This document shows, piece by piece, positions 26,401 to 41,400 of a stretch of DNA of 64,000 bases; the stretch's first letter is position 1, and each line of letters begins with the position of its first letter. This DNA is from Siphonodentalium dalli (taxonomy: Eukaryota; Mollusca; Scaphopoda; Gadilida; Siphonodentaliidae). A program made the translations under genes and the position numbers. The DNA lies in assembly GCA_032622095.1 (NCBI GenBank), contig CP136061.1, forward strand, positions 124,260,754 to 124,324,753, in the 5' to 3' direction. A model generated the notes under the pieces. The model was not told where the DNA came from, did no database searches, and worked only from the letters and a program-made list of their open reading frames with translations.

Positions 26401-29400
26401 ATGGTTCAAATACTAAGTTGAGCAGAGACCATGACTGTAATTAAAGTCCAATGGCAGTTTGAATCCTGAAATTCTATTCGGTTCCAGCCCAGTCCAAGGA
26501 CCAAAATAGGTTGATAAATATATTAAATACTTTTGTACAAAATTTGTACAGTCAAACTTCGTTAAGTTGAACGTCGGTAACTGGAATACCCCACTTAATT
26601 CGAAGCCATTGCCTGGTCCCGGCTGAGCTTGTGTGCAAAGCCAATAGAATAATCACGGTTAAGTCGAAATTCCCGCTTAAGGCGAAACAAAATTTGGTCC
26701 CACTAGCCAGCTTATAACACTAATTACTATGGTTAAGTCGAAGTGTCGTCGGCGACGCATTGCCATGTGATGATAACTCAGTGTGCTTCCATTCAATTGC
26801 ATAAAAAGCTGTGAAGTTTCCTAGAGTCTTTGTTTTTCCTAATGTATTGTTTATTTAACATATTAACGAGGTGCGTGGGTCAATTTTGACCATGTGAGGA
26901 TTAGTAGTGTTTACAGACGAAATGAAAAATGTTATTTAAATATTTAAACCGCTTGATATATAGAATAATTTCATTCAGTCATGTCTTCCCAAAACGAAAA
27001 TGATGTTCCAAACGAAGAAATGCGCCATCCATCCAATGGAAAGAAACAAGACAGTCAATGACTGTGGGGTCGCTCACAAGACTGCAAAGACTGATAAGAC
27101 TGGGACTCTGGAGACCACAACAGTCAGAACTTTTCATAATCACTTTAAAAGAAGCAGATCTATACAGAATATGTGGCCAGAGAGACTTCACATATGTAGA
27201 TTGGTGAAAATCCACCTTGAAATTACCAACTGTACACTACTGATCACCCACCTCCTCCAGTTCAACAAGTCCCCTCCCAACCGGGCTCCAGACTCCCAAG
27301 TCTTAGGTTGGAATTTCACAACCGACACCTCAAACTTTCTCAATTGTTGGAAATTTCCAAACTCACAAGCGCCTTTTTATAAAACCATTTAGACATGTTT
27401 GAAGCCCAATTATCCATGGACCCAAAACACCATACATGTATGTCGGATTAATCATTCAGGTGGTTCCAAGGTAGATGTTTTAATAAATTTGGTATTTCAA
27501 TGATTTTATTAGACACAAAACTGTTAACTCCCCATAGCCCCGCCATTTCTCTTGACAGGTTGACCTCATTTTAACAAATCTGAATCTCAGTCACTAAAGG
27601 ATCCTCCATACTATATGTAACCTAAATAGTCCAACCTCCCTTGAGAAGACATTTTGTAGAGACATATAGTTATGTCCCTGGTCCCACCCTATTTAACCTG
27701 GTGACCTCATCTGAATAAATTTGAATCCCAGACACCAAAGAACCCTTCATACTAAAACTAAATATCAGTAAAATAGACCTGATGGTCCTTGTGAAGGAAG
27801 CATATTAACTCTTTCACCCCCGCTGCCCGCTATAGCGGGCACGACGTCTTGTACGTTCTATCCCGCTGCCCGCTATAGCAAGGCAGAAGCGTTCGCCTGT
27901 TTATCCGTTTTTTAAACGAACTGTATCACGGCTACATAATGTAATAGCTCCCACAATTCATATAGGTCCCTCTGGGGATCCCTCTATGTGTCCCTGCTTT
28001 GTGTCCCTGCCATAGAAAACTAAAATATTATATCTGAATTCCATTGGAAGCATGCCTGAATTTAAGCGGTCAGTCGGACACGGACATTTTCCGATACATA
28101 TCGCCAAATGTCGACCATTTTCATTTTTAGCCTGACATTATGTCCGGCAGTATATTTTTAAATAAAATCTCATATATTTGGAAAGAATGTTGTCTAAAGT
28201 GTTATAGTTGTGCGTATCATACACCTTTTACGCGGACAATTAGGCCTAATACCCCTGAAAACGAATGCAATATTGAAGCAGAAAGTGTCAACAAGTACAC
28301 ACTCATTATACTGGAATTCCCAAAGTTATAAATAGATAGCACAAAGGGAGTGAATTCAGTTTCGAATTGATTTTGTTTTGAGGAAGTTTGTGTTCTAAGT
28401 TCGTCAATAAAAGGACTTCTAGTGTGTGAAGTTCATTTGTTTTGATTGTGAGATATAATTAGATCGATTAGAGTGATTTTGGTAAATATAGTCAATTATT
28501 TATCAGTCACTGAATGTGATCACTGGGTGCATTGCCTATTTTCGTTTTTGGATCGATTTTGGACTGTGATTGACATAACTTTCCCCTCCTCAAGCCAACA
28601 TTTGCCTGATATTTTAAACAAGGTGAAATCACTTCTTCAAATTTGACCATAGGGTGATCACCAGTGTGTAAACAAGAAAAACAATAGCCAGCATTGTATG
28701 AGTACCATTCAGTAGAAAATTGATCAAAATATAGTGTTTTTCAATGACGGGTGTTTCCCTAGCAACCATTGCCAAGGAAGTTCGGCACCCGAAGGTCATC
28801 TATGACCCTCATGTGAATATAAATTCACTGCTGATCACGGCAATATATGGTTTGCCATACTCACGATCCCTCTAAACATTAGTATTTAGGCTTAGCGCTA
28901 AAGACAAAAAAAAATCCCAATTAAGTCGTGTAAATCTGGGGTCTGGAGCATTTTACCCTCATACTAGTATATTCGGTGGTGAAAGAGTTAAGAGGGAAAC
29001 TGTCATTCGCTTGGCCCCCATTTGACAAGGTGACCCCATTTAAAAAAATCTGAATTGCAGTCAAACAAGAACATTCCATGCTAAATAAACCAACTAGTTC
29101 TTGCAAACATATTTTAAGAATTACTATGTGGTGAAATAGTTATGTCTCTGCCCTTATTTGACTTTGTGATCCCATTTTCACAAATCTGTCACCCAGGGTA
29201 ATTTCATACCAAATATAAGCAAAATAGGCCATTTGATTCTTGCATAGAAGACATATCATGAATTACTAGGGAGAGAAAGAGTAATGTACATGTAGCTGGC
29301 CTTGCACCTACTTGACCTGGTGACCCTGATTGAACAAATCTGAATCACAATCACCAAAGGAGCCTCAATATTAAATATGAGCTAAATAGGGCTGGTGGTT

Positions 29401-32400
29401 CTTTCAAAGAACACTTTTCAAGTTTGCCAAATATGTTCTAGTGAAGTGGTGGATGTGGGAGTGTTAAAGACATATTATGTACTTGTTTGGGTACAAACTG
29501 ATAAGTTAGTATCGAGGTGCTATGCCAATTGAAGGAATATAACATTCTACAAACATCGCCGAAAATTGAAGCAAATCAGCCGTACCACTCCATAGAAAAC
29601 ATTGTCAGATCAGAACTACGCTCAAATTTAAATATTTACTAATCGATTCGGGACGTATCTATCGGCGATAAACTTCACATATGTAGATTGGTGAAAATCC
29701 GCCTTGAAATTACCAACTTTACACTACTGACCACCCCCCTCCTCCAGCTCAACAAGTCCCCTCCTGACCGGGCACCAGATTCCCAAGTCTTAGGTTGGAA
29801 TTTCACAACTGACACCTCAAACTTTCTCAATTGTTGGAAATTTCTCACAAGCGCCTTTTTCTAAAACCATTTAGACATGTTTAAAGCCCAATTATCCATG
29901 GACCCAAAACACAATAGATGTATGTCAGACCAATCAGTCAGGTGGTTCCAAGGTAGATGTTTTATGAATTTGGTATTTCAATGATTTTATTAGACACAAA
30001 AGTGTTAACTCCCCATAGCCTGCCATTTCTTGACAGGTTGACCTAATTGTAACAAATCTGAATCTCAGTCACTAAAGGATCCTCCCGATTACTCCATACT
30101 ATATGTAAGCTAAATAGTCCAAACTCTCTTGAGAAGACATTTTAAGAATTACTATAGAGACATATAGTTATGTCCCTGGTCCCACCCTATTTAACCTGGT
30201 GATCCCATCTGAATAAATTAGAATCCCAGACACCAAAGAACCCTTCATACATATCATCAATATCAGTAAAATAGACCTGATGGTCCTTGTGAAGGAAGCA
30301 TATTAAGAGGGAAACTGTCCTTCGCTTGGCCCCTATTTGACCAGGTGACCCCATTAAAAAAAATCTGAATTGCAGTCAAGGAAGAACATTCCATTCTATA
30401 TAAGCCAAATAGTTCTTGCAAACATATTTTAAGAATTACTATGCAGTGAAATAGTTAAGTCTCTGGCTCTGCCCTTATTTGACTTTGTGATCCCATTTTC
30501 ACAAATCTGATAAGGATAAGATTTAAGTTTCCCAGTTGAAGTTGGTGATATTCACCCATTGGGCACCTCATTTATGAATTTTATCTTCTGCAAATTAGGG
30601 GATATAGAAACTTCCTAGAAGGGAAATTTAACTAACAACAATGTAAATTTGATACTATAGATACTTCCCAGAAGATGAGGCCTAAGCAGAATGAGGTCTC
30701 CAGAGGGTGAATTTGGTGATGCTATCCCGCTGTGCGGGATAGCATCACAAAAAGCGTGTCTGTTCCTACATTGTGCATGCCTGGCCTCAAGCAACACAAT
30801 GTATTGTACAATCAAGCCTTGAAATAGTGTGAAAATGTGTCTGTCATTTGCAGAATGAGGTCCCCAGAGGGTGAATTTAGTGATGCTATCCCGCACAGCG
30901 GGCTAGCGTCACTAAATTCACCCTCTGGGGACCTCATTCTGCTAGGGCCCCAACTGCTATGGCAGACCTAGGATAAGATTTAAGTTTCCCAGTTGAAGTT
31001 GGTGATATTCACCCATTGGGTACCTCAATTATGAATTTATCTTCTGCAAATTAGGGGATATAGAAACTTCCTAGAAGGGAAATGTAACTAACAACAATGT
31101 TAATTTGATACACTAGATACTTCCCAGAAGATGAGGCCTAAGCAGAATGAGGTCTCCAGAGGGTGAATTTGGTGATGCTAGGCCGCTGTGTGGGATAGCA
31201 TCACTAAATTCACCCTCTGGGGACCTCATTCTTTAAATGACATTAGTCCTGATATGAACAATACATGAGAGATTGGGAATTAATGACTTCTAGCAGATCT
31301 GCAGGAATGTTTATAAGCATATCAAGATTGACATGATTGTGTCGGCATACCCAGCATATATACAGTTACAGCCAAATTAAATGCTTCTTATTAATGATTC
31401 TGTCAAGAATTTGAGTAAATTTTATTTTTGAGACCAGGCCAGGGTGACAGAAGCAGTGCACTTGAGTGAAGGGCCAGGGGCCACAACCAACAGAAATGTA
31501 ATGGCATTAGTTTTTCAATTTTCAAAAAATGTTAAACAATATATATATATAATTGACCATGGAGTTAAATACAATTTTTTTTTTTTAAATATTTTAATAA
31601 AAAAAAAACAATTCCACAGTTTTTTTTAAATATTCTTTTATTTTTTAATATATCATTTCTTTTCTATTCTTTTCTTTTTTGGTTAAAGAGTTTAATCTGA
31701 TTTTTTTTCTTCTGAGTTATGTCCCTGGCCCCACCCACATTTGACCCAGTGACCTCATTTGAACAAATCTGAACCCCAGTCAACCAATGATCCTTCATAC
31801 CAAATATGAACCCATTTGGCCTGATGGTATTTGAGAAGAAGATGTTTAAATGAATTACTATGGATGGAAAGAGTTATGGCCCTGGTTTCTCAACTAATCA
31901 ACCTGGTGACCTCATTTGAAAAAATCTGAATGTGAGTCACCTAGGGAACATCCACACCAAATATGAACCCATTAGGCCTTATGGTTCTGGAAAAGAAGTC
32001 GTTCTAAGAATTACTATCAAGGAATAGAGTTGTGGCCCTGCTTTTGCAACTATTTGACCCAGTGACCTCATTTGAACAAATCTGAATGAGAGTCACCTCG
32101 GAAACATCCACACCAAATATGAACCAATTCGGTCCAATGGAACTTCAGAAGAAGATGTTCAAAGAATTGTTGACGGATGGACGGACGGACGACGGACGAA
32201 GAGTGATGACTATAGCTACACAGGAGACTTCGTCTCAGGTGAGCTAAAAACAGCTCGGTCGTGTAATGGCACCTTAACACTATTAATTTATGGGTTCATT
32301 ACTAAATATTTAAAGGGACACATTGGGAACCTTTTTATCAACTTGTATCATAATCATCAATATCTAAATGAAAACAAATGAAAGAGTCAATGACATTTTT

Positions 32401-35400
32401 TTTATTATTATTATAAAAGTTAAAAATAAATCTAAATAAGGCCAATAAAATAAAATTCCCGTGTTCTCAAGCACCGCCCGCGTCTCGAAAATGTCGCCGC
32501 ATCAAATTTTTTTATTTCCCCGGTACAATATATTTATGCACCGGTTACTTGTCTATCCGATAATTTCATTCACCTCAGGTTTCATTTCATAATAAATACA
32601 CCCTTTCACTCAAGATATCGAAGTATAAATGAAGCAGGGACCAGCCCAGACTATATTTTAAGGGTAAAGTCAGTTCTCCCTGCCACAAAAATAAGGCAAA
32701 GTTGGTGTTACAAAGTTTAAATTGATATCGACGCTATACAACGAAGATAGGAGAGCTGTAATGTGTAAATTAAAATTATGAAATAATGGTTCAGATATGG
32801 AGTCTTTGTGTTCACATCATCACCCTGATAACTATGAATAACACCCAAACATAATTGAGAGAATGGCAGTATTTAATAGCATCGTTTTGGTAGAATGGCA
32901 GCAATTATTTTCGTATTTTTAGCTCAACTTAGGTAGGGGAATAATTTAATGGTTGACAGTAAATGGAGGAATAGGAAAGGTGCTAATTGAAATGTCTAAC
33001 CTGCGCCAAAGGATTTAGTGATGCAAAGAGTAAAATACAAGATGGCTGCTGGTGGCCATTTTTTTTGGCCAATTGACCCCAAAAGAACTCGTTCCCATCT
33101 ACGTATAATTGTTAACATCCATGACAAATTTTATGAAGATCTGACCAAAGCTACGACCTACAAATTTCATGATGATCAGACGAACAGTACGACCTGTAGA
33201 CCGCGCCAATGGATTGAATTTTGAAATCCAAGATGGCCGCTGGCAGCCATGTTTTTTGGCTGAATGACCCCACAATGATTCGTTCCCATCTACATGTCAA
33301 TGTCAACATTCATGACAAATTTCATAAAGATTAGACCAAAGGTACAACCTGTAGCCCGTGCCAAAGGATTTAGTCATGCAAAGAGTAAAATCCAAGATGG
33401 CTGCTGGCGGCCATGTTTTTTGGCCGAACGACTCCAAAATCACTCGTTCCCATCTACATGTCAGTGTTAACATCCATGACAAATTTAATAAAGATCAGAC
33501 CAAAGGTATGGCCTGTAGCCCACGCCAAAGGATTTAGTTATGCAAAGAGTAAAATGCTGGTGGCCATGTTTTTTGACCGAATGACCCCAAAACGACTCGT
33601 TGCCATCTACATGTCATTGTTATAATTCATGACAAATTTCATGACCATCTGACCAAAGCTACGACCTGTAGCCCGCACCAAAGGATTTAGTCATGCAAAG
33701 AGTAAAATCCAAGATGGCTGCTGGCGGCCATGTTTTTTGACCGAATGACCCCAAAACGACTCGATCCCATCTACATGTCATTGTTATCGTTCATGACAAA
33801 TTTCATGATGATCAGACGAACAGTACGACCTGTAGCCCGCGCCAATGGATTGAATTTTGAAATCCAAGATGGCGGCCATGTTTTTTGGCCGAATGACCAC
33901 ACAATGATTCGTTCCCATCTACATGTCAATGTCAACGTTCATAACAAATTTTATAAAGATTAGACCAAAGGCAACCTATAGCCCGCGCCAAAGGATTTAG
34001 TCATGCAAAGAGTAAAATCCAAGATGGCTGCTGGTGGTCATGTTTTTTGGCCGAACGACTCCAAAATCACTCGTTCCCATCTACATGTCAGTGTTAACAT
34101 CCATGACAAATTTCATAAACTTCCGACCAACACAACGACCTGTAGCCCGCGCCAAAGAATTTAGTCATGCAAAGAGTAAAATCCAAGATGGCTGCTGGCA
34201 GCCATGTTTTTTGGCCGAACGATCCCAAAATCACTCGTTCCCATCTACATGTCATTATTAACATCAATGACAAATTTCATGATGATCAGACGAACAGTAC
34301 GACCTGTAGCCCGCGCCAATGGATTGAATCTTGAAATCCAAGATGGCTGCCAGTGGCCATGTTTTTTGGCCGAATGACCCCAAAATAACTCGTTCCCATC
34401 TACATGTCAATGTCAACATTCATGACAAATTTCATAAAGATCAGACAAAAGGTACGACCTGTAGCCCGCGCCAAAGGATTTAGTCATGCAAATAGTAAAA
34501 TCCAAGATGGCGGCCATGTTTTTCAGCCGAACGACCCCAAAATCACTCGTTCCCATCTACATGTCAATATTAACATCCATGACAAATTTCACGATGATCA
34601 GACGAACAGTACGACCTGTAGCCCGCGCCAATGGATTGAATTTTGAAATCTAAGATGGCCGCCAGCGGCCATGTTTTTTGGCCAAATGACCCCACAATGA
34701 TTCGTTCCCATCTACATGTCAATGTCAACATCATGACAAATTTCATAAAGATTAGACCAAAGGTACAACGTGTAGCCCGCGCCAAAGGATTTAGTCATGC
34801 AAAGAGTAAAATCCAAGATGGATGCTGGCGGCCATGCTTTTTGGCCGAACGACACCAAAATCACTCGTTCCCATCTAAATGTCATTATTAACATCAATGA
34901 CAAATTTCATGATGATCAGGCGAACAGTACGATCTGTAGCCCGCGCCAATGGATTGAATCTTGAAATCCAAGATGGCTGCCAGCGGCCATGTTTTTTGGC
35001 CGAATGACCCCAAAATGACTCGTTCCCATCTACATGTCAATATTCATGACAAATTTCATAAAGATCAGACAAAAGGTACGACCTGTAGCTCGGGCCAAAG
35101 GATTTAGTCATGCAAAGAGTAAAATCCAAGATGGCTGCTGGCGGCCATGTTTTTCGGCCGAACGACCCCAAAATGACTCGTTCCCATCTACATGTCAATA
35201 TTAACATCCATGACAAATTTCATGATGATCAGACGAACAGTACGACCTGTAGCCCGCGCCAATGGATTTAATTTTGAAATCTAAGATGGCCGCCAGTGGC
35301 CATGTTTTTTGGCCGAATGACCCCACAATGATTCGTTCCCATCTACATGTCAATGTCAACATTCATGACAGATTTCATAAAGATTAGACTAAAGGTACAA

Positions 35401-38400
35401 CCTGTAGCCCGCGCCAAAGGATTTAGTCATGCAAAGAGTAAAATCCAAGATGGCTACTGGCAGCCATGTTTTTTGGCCGAACAACTCCAAAATCACTCAT
35501 TCCCATCTACATGTCATTATTAACATCAATGACAAATTTCATGATGATCAGATGAACAGTACGACCTGTAGGCCGCGCCAATGGATTGAATCTTGAAATC
35601 CAAGATGGCTGCCAGCGGCCATGTTTTTTGGCCGATTGACCCCAAAATGACTCGTTCCCATCTACATGTCAATGTCAACATTCATGACAAATTTCATGAA
35701 GATCAGACCAAAGGTACAACCTGTAGCCCGCACCAAAGGAAATTGTTGACGGACACACGCACGTCCGCACACACGGACGACGGACGCCAAACCATGGCAA
35801 TAGCTCAAACTTACAAAAGTAAGTTGAGCTAAAAATGCCAACAATAACCAAAACGAAACGAAATCCTAAAAGCGCACGCTCATTTATGATATTTATACCG
35901 CTCGAAGTCCGGTTCAGATTTGAATATGCTGCACAATTGAATTTGTTTTCAAAAGATCTTTTACCAAACACAGGGAGTGGTGAACTGACACATTTTGAGA
36001 TGTATATAAGTTGTAATCTTCATTGTAAGTTGTGATAATCTCAGCTGTCAGTCTCATAGTTGAAGACACCTAACATTGTTTTCACAGCTGTCAGCAAGCA
36101 AGACTCAGGTTAGTCCAAGTCTTCTCGTACTAAAACCGGCTAAGATATTGGGATGGAGGTGCCGGTCTTTAGTCCGAGTTCCAGGCCCATGCATTCTTAT
36201 GACACGACTTAAGCGTTTGTGACCCGCTCAAATAAAACCACAATTATATGAAATAAAATATCACAATTGCGACAATAAACGGATATTTTCCGCAGAAGAC
36301 ATGCTATTTGATCTGAAACCCACATCAGTTGTGAATTGAAAGCGGTAATTTAATGCGAAAAGAGACATTTACCGCAATGTTTACAAATTTTTAAAAGTAT
36401 GCGAACTCAGTTGACCTCGCGAACTGTGTTCGGCATTTTCCGTTGAAAATATTCCGTAGATTTTCGACTGACCACGCAAATTACGATGAATTCTCCATTG
36501 TAATCGTAATTATGTGTGTCAATAAATAAAAAATAAATAGATTAATTAAACATTGAAGATATAAATGTAATACATTAAATAAATTACGGGGAATTACAAC
36601 CCTCTCAAAGTTTAAAACAGTGTAAACACAACGACCATTAGAATAAATAATATGGTGCTACATTTCCCACATTTGGTGGACTTCAGCGAAATTAAGATAT
36701 ATACTAAGCGAACAGAGCAATATACTGCTCTTGTTAAGCACACAAAAAATCAAACAAAATTTGTATAAATTTTTAACCTTAAGTTTGAAAAGTCCCACTA
36801 AAACGGAAGAACTATATTTCGAAACTGTGTGATTCGGTTCTCCGATTATTTTATCAACACAAAAGTCAAAATGCACATGGATGAAAATCACACGCATGGC
36901 AAGTCAGACACAAGAGTTCTAATTTGCTCCAATTTTGACAAGTTGCTTGCGAAAATTGTCAACAAAACTACCTTTCTGATCCTCCATTATGTCATTAAGT
37001 TGTTCTCAAAGCACATTGGAAACTGGACTTTGCGGCGATCGGTTTTCGCCATTTTGTCGGAAAACCCCAGCGCTATATATAGAAACGGAAACTAGAATAC
37101 TCAGAACAAACACCGGACAATGCCGAAGTTCTTCGGAACCTGAGTTCGGCTTTCAGTTAAGTAAACAAACAGAAAAAACAGCGATGTTGGTGACAATCAA
37201 CCGGAATATTCTATGCGTAATTTAACATGAACGTTAGATTATTATACACCATTATGACCATAAGATGTCTCTCTTTCCGATGTATATAGCATCATGTATT
37301 GATTCATTAGGTAAATCGAGTAAAATACACCACAGATTCCCGCCACAGATCGTGGGCGTAACTCGTGTGATAGGATTGGTATGCAAGCGGGCTTGGACTA
37401 AAAACAGCAAATCGCCATCCCAATATCTTAGCTGGTTTTAGTACAAGAAGACTTGGACTAGACTCAGGTGTGATATATGTTTCCAGTTTGGATAAATAAA
37501 TGTGTTAATTGTTTTGATAACACACTATCAATGGACAACTGTGTGAAATCACTGTTGGTAGTGGTAAGACAAGTTAATTAATAGCATGAATATTTGTGGG
37601 GGGGGGAGGCATTTTATCGCAATGCTGACAATTATAGTGGTGGAGGAAAGACGTACCATGCATGGGTTAACTTAGAATTGTAAATGACACCATTGAATGT
37701 AAAATTCACAGACCCCAGTGATGGTCAGTGGTGACCTTTTATTAGTAGGCTATTTAATGAGCTATAAACCTGACTATTAGCAAAGAAAATGAGGCTGAGC
37801 CATAACTGAAAGTGGTACATGTGTAAAAGAACACTACATAATACATGTATACAAATAAACTAGATGAATGGAAATATATCATGGATTCATATAAAATTAC
37901 ATATTTAAATGTCATTTTGGGGTATCTTTTTGAAATTTATAAAAAAAAAAAACTAAAAAAAACAGCCTCCCTGCCTCGTCTGATATTTTATGGAAAATTG
38001 CCTGAGAACACGTTTTTTTTTTTTTAATGGCCTAAAATCAAAAACAATTTTCTTCAAATTTTTTCTCAAAAAAGGGTTATAACTCCTTTAAAATAAATCG
38101 GATCAAACCCATATTCGAACTCGATCTGTATGTTGGGCTGTGAAACTCACATACCAAATTTGGTTCCATATCAGATAACAAATGTTTGAGTTATGGCAGA
38201 ATGCGTGAATTCTAAGTCAAAAAGGGCCATAACTCTGTAACAAAAACTCGGATCAAATCCAAATTCGAACTCGATCTGTATTTTCGGCTGAGAAACCCAT
38301 ATACAATTTGGTTCGGAACGGATAGAAAATGTTTGAGTTATTGCATTACTCGTAAAGTGTCTATGGACAGACATACGGACGAACGACGAGTGGTCAATCC

Positions 38401-41400
38401 GGACAACGACACTATGTTTACCATACTATGGTATGGGTAAACATAAAAATACTACTTTGGACAAGAATATTCTCCATTTCTGTTTGATTACCATACCGGA
38501 GTGTTTCATATCACTTTAAATGTCCTGTTAAAAGATTTGAACAATACATGATAGATTGTTGTTTTAATTGGGAATTAATGACTTCTAGAAGATCTCCAGG
38601 GAATGTTTATAAAAATGTAGGATTTCACTTGACATGTGTAGGCATACCCTGCATACAGTTAGAGCCAAAGTAAATGCTTCTTATTAATGATTCTCTATCA
38701 AGAATTTGAGTACATTTTATTTTTGGGACCAGGGTGGCAGAATCAGTGAACTTGGGTGAAGGGCCAGGGGGCACAACCTTCAGAAATGTAATGGCATTAG
38801 TTTTTAAATTGTAAAAAAATGTTAAACAATATATATATATTTTCTTTTTTCTTTTCTTTTTTGGTTAAAGAGTTAAATCTATAAAAAATATTTTTTTGGA
38901 GTTCTGTCCCTGGCCCGCCCACATTTGACCCAGTGACCTCATTTGTAACAAATCTGAACCCTAGTCACCCAAGGATCTTTCATACCAAATATGAACCCAT
39001 TTGGCCTGATTGTATTTGAGAAGATGTTTAAAATAATTACTATGGAGGGAAAGAATTATGGCCCTGGCTTTGCAACTATTTGACCCAGTGAACAAATCTG
39101 AATGTGAGTCACCTATGGAACATCCACACCAAATATGAACCCATTTGGTCTTATGGTTCGAGATGAAAAGATGTTTAAAGAATTGTTGACGGACGGACGG
39201 ACAGCGCGACGGATGGATGGACGAGGAGTGATGACTATAGCTCCACCAGAGACTTCGTCCTTATGGAAGGATGGAGACAGAGACAGACAAATTCAATCCA
39301 ATATACCCCCAATGTTTTCTTTGCAAATCAGGGTATAATGAGTTCAACTGGATAGGTGGTGGTTAAGAATATAATATTTGAACAGCCAAGCCTGAATATA
39401 GTGTCTGACATTTGCAGAATGAGGTCCCTAAAAGGTGAATTTAGTGACGCAATCCTGCAATGTGGGCTAGCATCAGCAAATTCACCCTCTGGGGACCTCA
39501 TTCTGCTTAGGCCTCAGCTGCTATGGGAGACATAGGAACAGACTGATGTTCTCCAGTTAAAGTTGGTGATGTGCACACATTTGGCACCTCAATTATCCAT
39601 TTTATCCTCTGCAAATTAGGGGGATATAGAAACTAAACAGAAGGGAAAAGGTAAGTAAAAATGTCAAATTAAACCCTATATACTTCCCTGAAGATGAGGC
39701 ATAAGGAGTCTGAGGTCCCTGGAGGGTGTATTTGGCGATGCTAGCATACTGTGCAGGGCAGCATCACTAAATTCACCCACTGGGGACCTCATTCTGCAAA
39801 TGTCAGACACACAGGCATTTTGATTTGATTTTAATGACACACATGGGACATGACTACTAAGCAGTTGTTTACTGTTTACAACTGTCTGCCAGATAACATC
39901 TCATTATGACTGTGTGTTATTAACTCTCTCTGTCTAGAGCTAATACCACTGGCTGAATCTGCTGGTGGAAGAGGTGAGATGGGTGGGGTGCTGTTGGTTG
40001 GTGGCAGGGTGGTGGTCTGGGTCATGAGGGGTGAGGGTGATGGAAAGGGACAGTTTCCATGCTATCATTCAAGATTTTCATAACTCTGCAGATGTTACAA
40101 TGGTGTTTGTTTTTCTAATTTCTTTCTTTCTGGACAGTGGGTGCAGGGGCGGCGCAGAGTGGGGGGAGGGGTAGGTGCGGGGGGACTTTTTTTTTAATTG
40201 AGCAAGGATTTCAATTTAAAAATATATATTTTTTAAAGAGTTATGTCCCTGACTCGGCCCCTATTTGACGCAGTGACCCCATTTGAACAAATCTGAACAC
40301 CAGTCACCCAAGGACCCTCCATACCAAATATTAGCTAAATCGGTCCAATAGTTCTTGACAAGAAGTTGTTCTAAGAATTACTATGGAGGAATAGAGTTAT
40401 GGCCCTGGTTTCGCAACTAAAGGACCTGGTGACATCATTTGAACAAATCTGAATGCGAGTCACCTAGGGAACATCCACACCAAATATGAACCCATTTGGT
40501 CTTACGGTTCGGGAGAAGATAATTCTTGACGGACGGACAGATGGATGGATGGACGGACGAGGAGTGATGACTATAGCTCCACCGGAGACTTCGTCTCAGG
40601 TGAGCTAAAAATGGATGTCACAAGCATCGAAGAATGGCTTTTTGCAGTGATTGGTGGCAAAGGAATGCAAGATGATGCAATGCATGGCTGTGACCTTGTA
40701 ATATGATATATCATGACGCTGAAAATATTGGAAATCAGCGATAAACTCTAGAAAGATTCCCCCCAACTTTTCTTCAGTAAGGACCAACAAAGAGCATTCG
40801 TTGTCAGTCTATTCAGAATCTGGTAAAATGAGGGGTTTGCGAAAAATAAAAACAACTGTGAAATTGCTATAACTTGAGAATGTCTTTTAGAGTATATAAA
40901 GCCAGTAAAACGGTATTTCATTCTTTTGTTGATCTGTCGTATCCCTCCTTCGAAATTACGTATACATAATTTGCAGTTAAAAACAAACCATGTCTGTTTA
41001 AAAAAAATTCTATTTAGGGAAGCATAATTGTCAGGATGGTTACTAAGAAATATTGTTAAAATATTAGAAACCCCAGAAACCACTGAACAGATGAATTGGA
41101 AAAGAGTGCATTTGAAATTGTAGGTGAATGTCTGAATAAATAGGTGCCTGACAAGCCTTGAAATAGTGTGTCTGTCATTTGCAGAATCAGGTCCCCAGAG
41201 GGTGACTTTAGTGATGCTACCCATCACACCAGGCTAGCATCACTAAATTCACCCCCCCCTGGGGACCTCATTCTGCTTGGGCCTCATCTTTAGGGAAGTA
41301 TCTATAGTCTCAAATAACATTGTTTTTAGTTACATTTTCCCCTCTGTTCAGTTTCTATATCCCCTAATTTGCAGAAGATAAAATGCAAAAATCAAGGTGA

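Noticed and set aside
32916-35835. CRISPR-like regular repeats
   Set aside because: Units are long (about 155 bp), have no unique spacers and occur in a spliced eukaryotic gene with transposon termini.
33018-35844. Many 60-98-codon open frames on both strands
   Set aside because: They fall inside the 17-unit tandem array and start and stop as unit lengths drift; no family resemblance.
40748-41227. A 159-codon minus-strand open frame
   Set aside because: It overlaps a hAT-like MITE end and has no recognisable domain or splice support; composition fits AT-rich chance.
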